This document shows positions 24,845 through 36,450 of a stretch of 64,000 nt of DNA, one piece after another. Numbering within the stretch: position 1 is the first letter of the stretch; every line of letters begins with the position of its first letter. Made by a program: the position numbers and the translations under genes. Source of the stretch: Owenia fusiformis (taxonomy: Eukaryota > Annelida > Polychaeta > Sabellida > Oweniidae); assembly GCA_903813345.2 (NCBI GenBank), contig CAIIXF020000007.1:20199564-20263563 (forward strand), read 5' to 3'. Under the pieces are notes generated by a model. That model did no database searches and was not told the DNA's origin. It saw only the letters and a program-made list of their open reading frames with translations.

Positions 24845-27800
24845 ATGGCAGCGTTTGGTTCAAACCGTAGGAAAAGCTCACAGAGAGATGATTATCAGAA
24901 GTATCCGCTTAGAAACTTGGAGCCAGCAATCCAGAAATTTATTAAAATATTACGCATAGATCTTGGAAGACTACATCATCATCAACAGAATATTGTCAAG
25001 GTAAGGCAGTTGGCATTCAGTTCCTATACAATACACATGTATGTAGCTGCAAGTCAAATCAATTGTTTGAATCAGGGTAAATATTTTATGTTACAGGAAG
25101 GTATTTTTTCTTGCAACATGCATGTGGTCAAAATGAGAAAAAATAGAAAAACAAATCTGATGAGATTTAGGATTTTTTTAAAAATTTAATCGATTAAGTC
25201 CTAATTCAGTGATATCAAGTAATTTATAAACGGATTATGAATAGAAACCCTCGTTTTTTATTTTTTCAAGGAAACCCATGAGCCCGTTAGAAGTTTTTTC
25301 TATTAATTCAGGAAGTTTATTTTATGACTTGTCACAATACATGTACAGTATACTTAACAAGTGGTACCATAGAGTTAACAAGTTAATTTATTACTTTTAT
25401 GTCTTAAGTTGTGCACAGAATGACATCTGGAATGAAAGTGTGTAGTATGTGCGGTAGATAATAGATTCACTATCAAACACCCAAATGGTTTTTATTTTTT
25501 CAGTTCCAAAAATTATCCGAGTTTGATAACTTAAACAAGGAGCACATAAATGCAACAAGGACAGTACAGCAATTGAAATCAAACATGTTAGCCCTGGAGC
25601 GAACTAGGCACCAAGTAGAGGAATCTGAACAAGAAAAATTTGATGCAAAAGTGAAGGATATCCAAAGAGAAGCAGCTGAAAATGTTGCCGACTTTTTAAA
25701 CACACATGGAAAACTTGAACAACCATTTGGACAAAGTACAGCTACAGATATTCAAAGTGACAGCTCTTCAGACAATTTGATTCACAGACATTCAGTAAAT
25801 GTTACCAATACAGATGGTGATCATGTGGATCATCCATTAGATAGTGGCATGCAATATTTTGATGGTTTGGAACAGAAAAGTGAAGCAATACAGACCCAGG
25901 ATTTGATGGAGGAAGTACGCCAGACCAAAGAAGCTGAGGCCTCTTTGGAACATCTCAGAGAGGTAAGGTCTACTACAGTCACACTATTGTCAACCAAAAT
26001 AACGAACTAGAATTTACTTGGTTAGAGTTTCTGTCCCTTAAAATAGAATGATATTTACTTCACCAAAGTTCTTTTTCCATAAATGGCAGAATACTGCTTA
26101 GGCGGGTACTGGGTACAGGCTTGATTGCAATTTGATGGCCAACTCATTAACATGTAAATGTGAATAGTGCCTGCTATGCATCTGGATAGCTGCTAGCTAT
26201 TGAGTCAAACCCAATCTGTGACCTAAATATAACAGTTTAATCTGCATATTAAGCAGCTACTAACACTGACTTGCAATTTGTTCGCTCATTCAACCCAGCG
26301 ACCCTAGTTACAATCCATCGTTACTGTGGCTTAAAAAGTCATTTGATAACTGTTAGTTGCCCAATATCACGCCCTGGTGATCGGAGGAAAAGAATGGAAG
26401 GAGGGGGGGGAGAGTGTCTGATTTAGGTTAAAAAATTCAACAGATCTGAAAGATTTATTTTTTCAAGAGAAAGTTTACAATTGAATTGCTAAATGAATAG
26501 GCACAATGCACATGACACGGAGAAATATGTTTGGTCTTCTAGGATTTTTTGAACTGTTAGGCTTCTAAGATATGATATTTATTAAAAAAGGTGCAAACAT
26601 GGCAAATGCCAATGTTTTTGGTATAAATCCAGCAACGGAGGTCTACACAACTTGTTATAAATATTTGTGACGTTATTATCACAAAATAATTGTCATTTTT
26701 GGTTTTGTAAAGTACTTTACCATACGTTATAAAAATAATCAAAAATTATTAAAATTGAATGGACGGGAGGGGGAGTGAATGGATGGAGGGAAGAGTAATG
26801 TTTCTATACGACAATAACTCAAAATGTCTCTATTTGTCACTCTTCAGAGTTGTAACATCCAGTTGTTACTGAGTTACTGAGTTCATTTTCAAATATACGA
26901 ATTCACAGAAATGTCTTCCAACTTAAAGATATATTACTCCCTCCTCCATGATCCCTACCGTTCTATTTTAGTTATTTTTGATTATTTTTCATCTCACATA
27001 TGGGGACTTATTTTAAAAATCAACAAAGACATTAATAATGTTACAAAAACATCACTTTTAAGTATTTATTGAAGGTCATGTGGACCATTGTTGCTTGATT
27101 TATATCAAAAACATTCAAATTTGCATGTCCTTTTTTTAGCAGATCTTATATCTTAGAAACCAATCAGTTCCTAGAAAAATCCTAGAAGACTTAACATATT
27201 TCACAGTGTCATGCATATATTCATTTAGCAATTCAATTGTAAACTTTCTCTTGAAAAAATAAATGTTCCAGATTTGTTGAATTTTCTAATGAAAATCAGC
27301 TACTCCCCCTTCAATTCATTTCTTCCGATGACTGGTCATGAGTATGTTATTAACTTACATTTCATGTTTTTCAGAATTTAGAAGACTTCAATTCTATTAT
27401 TCATGACTTTTCAAGCATCGTACATGTAAGTTAATCTCAGTATAAAAATACATTTGTATGTTTACTTGCTTCTTAACTCTATATTCAGTTTTGTTAAAAG
27501 TAAAACAATATTTACCATACCACATATGCAGTACATGTATAACAATTTTAACATCAAATTTGCTTACTAATATGTCACAACATTTTTAATATCATTCAGA
27601 GCTTAGTACTCGCTAAAGTTCCCAAACTCATCTAGAAAGGGTATAGTTGAATATCCTTGTTAAAGAGGGGGAGGGAAACCATGTCAAGTAAAAACACCGA
27701 AGTAGACAAGTTCAACAAGAGAGTTTATCCTCCACTAAAATAAATTACTTTTGCTAAAACAAGTTTAATCTTACCTATTATGAGTTGTTTTATGACAGTC

Positions 27801-28692
27801 ATTTCATATTTTAGGCTCAGCAAGAGACTATAGACAGTATAGAGGACAATGTGGAGAATGCGCATGAAGATGTACACAAGGGAACCATACAATTATCCAA
27901 TGTAAGCTCAAAGTCTTACTAGTTTTGTGTGGCAACTATTGATCAGCTTTGAATCAGAAATTCAATGCATCATCATTTTTGGGGGTTATATCCGTGGTAA
28001 TTAATATAAAAGCCTTCCTCAGATTTTACTTTTTGCTTGAAAATGTACCTTTTTAATTCTTTGAAAATCAAAAATATCAATTTCTCGTTATTATGAAAGA
28101 GAAGTCAATGGCTGTAACTTTGTCCTGATACTGACACGTCAAAGTTAATGATGGAGTTTAATCACTGCATTAGGTTTAAGAAATACAAAAGTCCCTCACC
28201 TCTTACCACTTTGTCTAATAAAAATGTGATTTGTTTGTCTTTTGCAGGCTGCTAAACTAAAGGCAGTAATGATACCAATAGCTGGTGCTGTAGTAGGAAC
28301 CGTGGTGGCTGGTCCAGTGGGGTTGATTGCAGGTGCTAAGATAGGTGGTCTTATCGGTGCAGTAGGAGGAGGTGTCATAGGTAGAACAGCCATTATAATT
28401 TAAATCGGGGAGGGGTTCGCTATTTTTCAATGTATTTTACAATGTACTTAAAATGTTAAGTTAGATTGTCATCTTGTAACAATCTTCTAAAAGTATACAT
28501 CATGAAAAAAGTGTACAGTAATATTATAGAAAATTATGTTGCATATGCTTGTACTATACACTTTAGGGTTACTTCTGTTTTTCAGGTTTTACAAGTGGAA
28601 AATATATTAAAAAGAAAAAAGATGAAGGGATAAACATTGAAATGAAAAAAATGGAGGATAAACTTGAAACTTCATCTACTTCTCAAAGCTAA
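24845..28692 (+). CDS. STX17: Syntaxin 17, Qa-SNARE of autophagosome-lysosome fusion
   Basis: Exons 24845-25000, 25504-25962, 27375-27425, 27815-27901, 28248-28380, 28586-28692; clean GT-AG borders, 330 residues (human about 302). N-terminal three-helix region begins LRNLEPAIQKFIKI (about 22-35). The Qa-SNARE motif spans roughly 200-255 with the zero-layer Gln in AQQETIDSI (about 223-231). A glycine-rich double membrane hairpin (about 256-297, IAGAVVG...GLIAGAKIGG...GGGVIG) and a lysine-rich tail (KYIKKKKDEG) match the hairpin-anchored STX17 family, which recruits SNAP29 and VAMP8 and binds HOPS. Where vertebrates have the LC3-binding WETL, this protein has LEHL (200-203), lacking the aromatic; FDGL at 171-174 is a possible substitute. 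An acceptor at 24826 implies an upstream leader exon. Confidence 0.95.
26365..27345. mobile_element. Inverted-repeat element in STX17 intron 2
   Basis: Arms about 26365-26600 and 27117-27345 are inverted copies; for example TTTCAAGAGAAAGTTTACAA and TTGTAAACTTTCTCTTGAAA, and GGTCTTCTAGGATTTTT with its counterpart near 27176. Centre of about 0.5 kb with no ORF. Ends are degenerate and no target duplication could be fixed. Confidence 0.75.
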
Positions 28693-28858
28693 TCTCATAT
28701 GAACCATCCATAATTAAAGACATACAGTATCATAATGGCAGAGTGCAGTTGTGGGTGATACATGCACTTATAATAACGCTTTCAGGCTTGCCAGTTAATG
28801 ATTGGTCAAACATGGGTCACATGATATTCACTGGTCATAAACAATCAAAAGAATAGTA

Positions 28859-28949
28859 CAATAACGTCATTTCTAAGGGCGATATAGTGAAATATTGGAC
28901 GCCCAAGGTCCAATATTTCACTATATCGCTCGCAGAAATGACGTTATTA
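28859..28949. repeat. Long near-perfect hairpin
   Basis: Arms 28859-28900 and 28908-28949 (starting CAATAACGTCATTTCT and ending AGAAATGACGTTATT) with a 7-nt loop. The stem of about 42 bp has only a few mismatches. It lies about 170 bp after the STX17 stop, so it may be within its 3' UTR. Confidence 0.9.
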
Positions 28950-29037
28950 GTATTATTACCACCGTTAACGACCAGGACTGAAACAGCAAGAAAATCTTAC
29001 GCATTGAACGATATCTAATTTCCCGGGGAAAATTGCC

Positions 29038-29059
29038 GGTCTAGAATATATTCTAGACC
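29038..29059. repeat. Perfect 22-bp palindrome
   Basis: Fully self-complementary sequence centred on AGAATATATTCT with outer GGTCT/AGACC. Confidence 0.9.
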
Positions 29060-29688
29060 AGTCCATATGGACCACCACTATGACGTCACACATTTCTCAG
29101 GTCGATATAGTAAAATAAACGCCTTCTAAACTAGCACTAAAACCCCTAGAACTGGCCCGGCAAGGTGGTAATAATGGGGAATAAGTAGTGGTTACAAAAC
29201 CTTTAAAATGGAACTCCTCTCCATCTTCATAAGTGAAGAATGCTTCAGATCATGTTACTCATTAACTTACTAGTATAATCTGAACTCAGTGAGTTGAACA
29301 CCTCCTCAGTGGAACACTATATTAGAAACTGAGGTGTTCCACTGTTGGCGCACTAGAAGGTTGAACTACCCGACTACTGGCTTTGTGAATGTATTATTTT
29401 CATTTTGCTCAAGTCCTTGTCTTTCTTTGGCATATTTATTTAAAGGGAGAAATGGCAAGCAAATTTTCAAAAAATGTTTCAGTTTTTCCATTTTGCTTTC
29501 TTGAAAGATCCAATATTGCTTACCTTATTCAGAGTAATAGTATATATTGTCATTTCATCCTTTGTAAAACAAATATGAATTATCCGCATTGCTCTAACTG
29601 CTGCAATGCTTTATAAAGTAACATCATTCAATAGTCTACTGAGTTTAGATTTTACAGAGAAAAAACAGGTGAATGATCATGGACTTTC

Positions 29689-29792
29689 CAGAAGACCCAT
29701 TTTTGGGGCAATGGGTTGGAAATTCATTGCTTGTAATTTTCAGAAGACCCATTTTTGGGGCAATGGGTTGGAAATTCATTGCTTGTAATTTT
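29689..29792. repeat. Exact 52-bp tandem duplication
   Basis: The block beginning CAGAAGACCCATTTTTGGGG and ending GCTTGTAATTTT occurs twice in a row with no difference seen, indicating a recent duplication. Confidence 0.95.
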
Positions 29793-31604
29793 ATAACACT
29801 AGTCTGTATATATACTGTATCTGACGGTAGCTTACATTGATGTATTGAAGGGCCATGGGTTGATACCACAGTTGATGAACTTTGGAGTAATACACCTCCT
29901 AATTATATTACATGTATGTCAATGCTTGGAGCAGGAGGAAATGTACAATAGCTTGTTTATGACATTTATTCAAGAGATCACTAATTGTTTTTCCATATAT
30001 GGTATGTTGTAAAAAATGTGAAACGCCTCTGCAAGTGGAACTATTTGCAAGGAAAACAGTTTAAGGGGGTGAGTCGGGTGACCCATTGACTTTATGTTAA
30101 TGAATCTCTGCAAGTGGAACACCTATGTTGAACAGATTTTTGTATTCCCAAAGGTGTTCCACTTACAGGTCTGACTGTATACCATCACTTATCATGGGAA
30201 GCCACATCAGAAGTGTTACTAATACTGGAATTTACAGAACTTATTTACATGGAACATGTTGAGTGAAACGAATATAGTATTACAGAGTTAAAAGTGTCTC
30301 AGTTTTCATTTTTAAGGGTATTATGTTTTCTGGTACAACACTATCGCCATCTATAAAACATTGCAGTACTGAAATCACTCTATACGTTTGGCATGCATTT
30401 TAATCTCAAACAATTTCTGGAGGTAAAACTACTTGATTGTTCTATTAAATGTACAAATTGCAGTACTGATCTATTCTATGTGCATATCTAATTGAAACTG
30501 ATAAAGTTAATAGGTAAGATTAACACATAAGTGTATGCAATTTTATTTATACAATTTGTTTTTGAGTACTTTAGGTTAGCCATGAAATGATGTTATATAT
30601 ATAATATACAGTACATGGCAATTTAAATGTTATTTGTGGCAACATAGTATTGCATGGGGAGACTGTAAGTGTCAAATAAAGTTAAATTCAATATGGAATT
30701 TAAATATAATATCACTACTGTACTTCTGTTTGTTCTGCTTAGCAGTGATGGTTGTCTCAGTTACATATATGCGACTAACAAACTTCAAAGGTACATATAT
30801 GTAAGTGTGTTGAGGTATGGTTACATTAGGTTTGGGTACCCTTTTGGGTATGATGATTTTTCTTGACTGACCTCATAAAACATTTTTAACAGCTATACGA
30901 GGGGTCCGAGTAGCCATGCCCTTTATTTCCTTAATCAGCACGGACCAGTAGTAAGTATATTTGTTGGATGGACACAAAGGGCCTTGATAAAAGACCGTAT
31001 GGGACAGGGGATTTTGATTTTTAACATGTTACTACTCACAAAGCTATGTTATTGAATATAAGTACATTACTTGGCAATTAATGACTATAGATTTGACAAT
31101 TTTATTAATAATTTTATTATTATCAATAGCATATTGTGGTCCTATAAACGATTATATACTGTATGTTTGTGAAAATATCTTAGGCACTTATTTTCTATTA
31201 CAGTCATTTTACAAAATGATGCATAACAGAATTGTTCCAAATTCAACATGAACTTGGTTTTTTATACAGCTGTAGTATAAAATTTACTCAAGCTGATACA
31301 TTTTGGCCATCAATCACTAACTGAGTAAGCTGAATATTAGTCAAGGCATTGTGTGAATTTCTCAGTATGAAATCACTGAATGAGAACTTTTGTCATGGTT
31401 CTATTTTTTGCTTACATGTCCATACGTCCTCCATCATGTCCATGTCTCATTAGATCAGCATTTTAACATTATACATGTAGTTCTTGACGTTTCTAATGCA
31501 ATCTCTGAAAAGACGATCATAGTATACTGCATAACATGCCCATTGAGTCACATTTCATAACCCACTTTAGCGTTTGTAACAAATTGAACTATGTTAGGTT
31601 AGTA

Positions 31605-33445
31605 TCATCTCAATGGGTGAGCACTTTTAGCATGGTTTGTCAGTTCTTTTTCCAGTTTCTCTTTTGCCCATTGAGTCTCTAATGTTCCCGTAACTCGCTG
31701 CATGAAGGCACTCTTGGCATTACGAGCTCTCCTGTGCCTCTGAAAGAACATGAAATAATATTTAAAATACGATGTTATTTGCCAAAGTGAAAAGGGTTAC
31801 GTATTAGTTTATATTAAAACAATCCAAGTTAAAGCTATCAAGAAGGTGGGGGAGACTTGGACTAGGTTTTGGATTCGAAACAATAACATTTTTATAATTT
31901 TGACTAATACGTACGGTATATGACGCTGACCCAGTGGGCCACGGACCTCGTGGATGGTGGTTCTTTACTTCCCATTTTGGCGGTTGGTGTAAAGGTGGCG
32001 CCATCTGTCTACCTTTTGTATCACGCTCTGTTGGTGGTCGACCGTGTAATCCTTTTACTGAAAATAATGAATTAAAACATCAAAATGAGACTTTAAAGTA
32101 ATATAGTAGATGCTATGTTTTATTATGTGAAAACTGCTCAATATGCCGGAAGCATAGCTGTATTTGTCTGCTGTTGAAAACGCATCTTTAAAACCGACAT
32201 GTAACATGTAAATATATACGTCAAACAAGTTCAAAAACATCTATCTATGGGACAGATATGTAAACATGTACTTATAAATATCACTTTTTACTTACTTTGG
32301 TTTAAACGCTCAGTAATGAACTTGATGTTATAAGGGTCAGGGTCACTTGTAGTTATAAATTCTGAGAGCCCTAGTTTCTTCAAAGGAGGGTACTGAAAAA
32401 TAACGAATTATTCAATGAACGTAGTAACTTAAACATCAACTGCTGGTACCTAAAGTTGTAAAGTTCTAGAATTATGAATTTTAACATTTGCAAAGCGAGC
32501 AAAGGGTCGCCAAAGAGGCACCCAAAATCAGGGGACTATTTCATTATTTTATTTGGTCGTATTATATATTAGATGATTGACAATTGATTAAAAACTGACA
32601 CTGAAATGACTTATTTCCATGGGAAATCCACAACCTCATTAATGGACAAAATAGTAAAACGGACATTAAATTATGTTAACGTTTCAATCTCTAACTAGTG
32701 ATATTTTTTATTACAATGTTTCGATCAAGAGGGTTTCGGACCATATCTCCATATGAACGAGGTAGCAACCTCATTAGAATAAGAATTTCAAGACATTTTG
32801 AACAACCCTCGTACTAACCTGTCTAAAGTCATGGAGTTGTGGAGGAACATAGTCTCCCGGAGGAAGGAGGTCATTTCGCAATGTGATCTGTCTAGCTTCG
32901 TGTGGATCATCGATGTGAAATCTTGTCATAAACCTTGTTTTTTCCCTGGAGGGCTTCTGTATAATTTGTAATACTGGTGGTAGTTCAACTTTATCATTCT
33001 CATCTTGTTTCAACGATGACTGTTTCCCTGGAAACGTCCCGTACTTCCATGGTTGCATAGAGTCTTGAGTATTACGTTTAGGTGGATAAGGACCAAATAT
33101 CTGAGGCCTGAAATCAGGTGGTTGTCTCTTCCAAATATCATCTACTGGATCTTCTGACTTATTGAAGTAATTATCACTCCTAGATTTCAGTAAGTGTTCA
33201 GTTGCATCATAACTTGTCTTGGCTTCAAATCCAAAGTCCTTAACACCAAATGAACTGGCGATACTCTCGCTATTTTTCCTACTCGATCTGGTTGGGCCTG
33301 AGACTTGAGTCTTACTCCTGGTCCTGGGTGTATCAGAAAGGAAGTGAGACTCCACGGCTGGACTATATTCCCCCGATAGCCCACTGGTAGGAAACATTCC
33401 TCTTGTTCTGTGGCGTGGAGACTCTTCCGATACTGTGGACATCAT
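31605..33445 (-). CDS. Unrecognised proline-rich basic protein, 333 residues
   Basis: Four exons in transcription order: 32819-33445 (exon reaches its acceptor at 33499), 32296-32392, 31915-32057, 31605-31739. Borders are GT-AG and phases agree, so this is a real spliced gene though I cannot name it. No signal peptide or membrane segment is seen. The first 100 residues are Ser/Arg-rich and look disordered. Then come aromatic-proline segments (PPDFRPQIFGPYPPKRN, MQPWKYGTFPG), a middle part with PPGDYVPPQLHDFRQ, the motif NHHPRGPWPTGSASY (about 274-288), and a basic helical C-terminus (RHRRARNAKSAF, then ETQWAKEKLEKEL). This pattern would suit a cytoskeletal or ciliary structural protein, but that is only a guess. 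The start at 33445 (MMSTVSEE) is preceded by 18 open codons; a leader exon ending at 33899 joins without giving a longer frame. Confidence 0.82.
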
Positions 33446-33499
33446 ATTGTGATATTGTCTGTAAGCACCTCTTGGACGAATTAGCTCGACGTTTGTATG

Positions 33500-34580
33500 C
33501 TAAAATCAAAGATGTATTAATGATAATTCATTTCTAAATGTATTACTTGATATCTTAAACCGAAACAAATATTTAATTTAAATATCAGAATTAGAAATAC
33601 AAATAAACAAAGGACAATGTTCAATTCGCAAAGAAGATAATAAATGGCTTTACTTGGATTTTATTTTTGTTGTGTCATTTTTTTCAAGAATACTACAAGT
33701 TTATATTTATTTTGAAAATTACGCCCACTAATGTCATGTCTTTGCTATGATATATACTGCTACATTTCCATAACCCGTTAAAATTATTTTAACATTTGCT
33801 GAATCTACGATCAAGTGTTTTCATCGAGGTCAATTGAGAATCCATATTTTTCTTCGTTAACTCATCTTCATTTAATAATCAATCAAATAACTACTTACCA
33901 GCTATTAGTACACATACTTCATTTGTACTTAACTTTGTAGTCAAGTGTAATATTTGTTATTCCTTGTATCTTTCGTCATTCAACTTCCAATGCATTTCCA
34001 TTCGGAAGTTAAATCTCTATGTAAAACAAGCAAATCGCTTTATAATTCAATTTACACAAACTGGTTATAAAGGGCACATTTACTTGTACCGTGTAAATGG
34101 TGTTATTCAGCTACTGAGGTATTAGCGTCTGGTTACCCCTAACAACTGCGCATGTCAATATGCGCAGGTATACAACTATTGAAATATAAAGATCATACCC
34201 ACATTTATTAAAGTAGAATTTGGTTTCTATTAATAATCAATCTTTAGGTGCGAGTATATACCACGGATATTGTATTCGTTTAAAAGATCCATGATGTGGC
34301 GGATAAACGTGTTGATCATAGTCAGAGCGATAGCCGATATACAAAAGGCTAATATGATATCCCGTTTGATATAAGCAAGATTTATTGAAAAACTTAATCA
34401 AACAATCTATTAATATAAACGGAAATTAATTAATCTGGACGATCATAATTTTCGAGCTTAAATTGATTCGACCCTCGGATTCGACCCAAAATTAGATTAA
34501 ATACATTTTATACCCAATCTATTTTACAACATTTTTTTACTACAAACATAAACTAATATGAGGTAGTATTCGAGCACTGA
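33500..34580. other. Upstream region of the 31.6-kb gene
   Basis: No coding region. A donor-like CTG|GTAAGTAG on the minus strand at about 33899 may end a non-coding leader exon. The rest is AT-rich unique-looking sequence. Confidence 0.45.
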
Positions 34581-34581
34581 C

Positions 34582-35745
34582 CCAGGCCCGTAGCCAGGGG
34601 GAGGGTTAGATGGGCTCGAGCGAACCCCCCCGGCCAAAAATTCTTTCAAAATCATGCAGTTTTTCATCATTCTGAGCACTTTTTGGCTCACACAGTAAGC
34701 CTATGGAATTGACCAGGCGTCCGTCCGTCCGTTGGTCCGTCCGTCCGTCAACATTGGCCGCACAAATTAAAACTGCTATTCGGATTGAGTCATATCCACA
34801 TTCATTTTATGCATATCCATAATGCCTATTTGACCTATCATCGCCATTTCCCAAGTTCGCCCGGTTTCCGAGAAATTGCGGATTTTGACGTCAAAAAGTC
34901 AAATTTTCTGTAAATACTAGACACTTTGTTGGAGTAGAACTTTCAAATAACCTTTAATAGTTGCTGTATATGCAGCTCATGTCCTCTGAAGATTTCAAAG
35001 CTCTTGGAATTACGGTTTTTGGTGTTTACTCTATAAAATTTGACAAAAAGTAGGACTTAGTCATTTTCAGGAAACTTTCTCATGTATGTCAATAGCATGT
35101 TTTGTGATTGACAAGTTTCTTAAAGTTTGCCTTATACTTGATCATTTCCTGCAATAAATTACATCATTACTAGATTTAAGCATTCTCTGCATATTCCTCA
35201 ATATATGTCAGCTTCAAATTTTCACCGTTTTTGAGATATTTGATGTCAAAAAACAGTAAAAATAAGTTATTTTTCAGCTTGCTTCAATTTGACCAAACTT
35301 TTTTTGAAAATCATCTACGAGTTGTCAGGAGTTCAAATCTGACATTAGTTTTAGGATTTGACCTTTACTTGACCTTCAGTGACCTTCGAAAGGTCAAAAA
35401 GTTAATTTTTCAGATTGATTTTTGGATGTAAATTTTGGTCAGCTTAATCACAAAAGACCTTACTGAGCTCTGAATAAGTAAAATTTTAACGTCAAAGGTC
35501 ATCAAACTAGGTCACACAACTGTATGCTATCTAAGTTCGAGACTACAAATCCAAATCAATATTTTTGTTTGATAGTCAGGATATACATTCCTCTGAAGGT
35601 TCCAAACTGTGTGAGCACAGGACCGTGGGTCCTTCATTTTTTAAGTGATTTTGGCCATTTTTGGACCAAAATAGTCAAAGGTGAACCCCCCTGGAATTTT
35701 TCAAAATGTGAACCCCCCTTGGAAAATACTGGCTACGGGCCTGTG
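34582..35745. mobile_element. GCCCGTAGCCAGG MITE split by a later insertion
   Basis: The left part (34582-34685, CAGGCCCGTAGCCAGG then AAAATTCTTTCAAAATCATG) and right part (35617-35745, ending TACTGGCTACGGGCCTG) are the two halves of the 6661-6875 family. They are separated by a 0.93-kb insert. Confidence 0.8.
34686..35616. mobile_element. AGGTCA-family repeat inserted into a MITE
   Basis: The insert begins GCTCACACAG and ends CTGTGTGAGC (10-bp inverted repeat). Its interior (35220-35610) is one unit of the AGGTCA repeat of NRAMP intron 1, in reverse orientation, including GACCTTCGAAAGGTC and GTCAAAGGTCATC. The 5' side has microsatellite-like CCGTCCGT near 34730. Confidence 0.8.
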
Positions 35746-35826
35746 AACGATTTCAAAGTGGAGCATTTCAACTGTATACATCATTTGCATACACTTGTTT
35801 CAAAAAGGCATCCCTATACCGTGATG

Positions 35827-36450
35827 TACAGGGTGGGTAAAAAAAACGCCACTTTTTTTTCAAGACACTACAACTTTTTTATTTTCCAACCTACATACCC
35901 CAAATTTTGCAGTTATATAGTGCCAAGGGTTCTTAGTAATAATATAATGTAACAAATCCTTCAACTTGGATTATATTTGATCTAAAAGAGGAGTTCAATT
36001 GGTCCGCCACCCTAATTAATGATATATTTTAGTTTTAGTCGCCTTGCTGATATTGCAGTATCAATGAAATGTTAGCTAAGTTGTTTTCAACCTGTCTTTA
36101 TTGCCAGCTTTAGTTGAGCAATTTTCTAGATGGGGTGCCTTCATACAATCTCCTGGAGACCTTCCTATACCCTATACTCACTGGGGTTTGCATCAGGGCT
36201 ATTAGCTTGGCGATCATCAGGCCTTATCAGGCCAGGAACATTTTGCAAATTATGCTTATTTCTCATGGCACACCACATGTTTAAGTGAGACGCTGGTGAC
36301 ATATTTTATTCAAGTAAAAGTATATAATTTATGATACATGACTAGATAACAACCTCAAGTTTCATTTGGTATGCAAATTATGATTTAATATCAAAAATTA
36401 AAAAAGTTATAGCATTTTGAAAAAAGTGGCGTTTTTTGGCCCACCCTGTA
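35827..36450. mobile_element. Tc1/mariner-like MITE with long terminal inverted repeats
   Basis: Begins TACAGGGTGGGTAAAAAAAA and then CGCCACTTTTTT; ends AAAAAAGTGGCGTTTTTTGG then CCCACCCTGTA. Terminal inverted repeat of about 30 bp with TA at both ends, consistent with TA target duplication. Length 624 bp; no transposase ORF. Confidence 0.88.

Larger units (their letters stand above)
28693..31604. other. Intergenic region between STX17 and the 31.6-kb gene
   Basis: About 2.9 kb with no supported gene. It probably holds the STX17 3' UTR, but no nearby poly(A) signal is convincing (an AATAAA occurs only near 30675). It contains a long hairpin at 28859-28949, a 22-bp palindrome at 29038-29059, an exact 52-bp tandem duplication at 29689-29792, and GTGTTCCACT motifs near 29330, 30110 and 30150 in different orientations. 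Confidence 0.6.
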
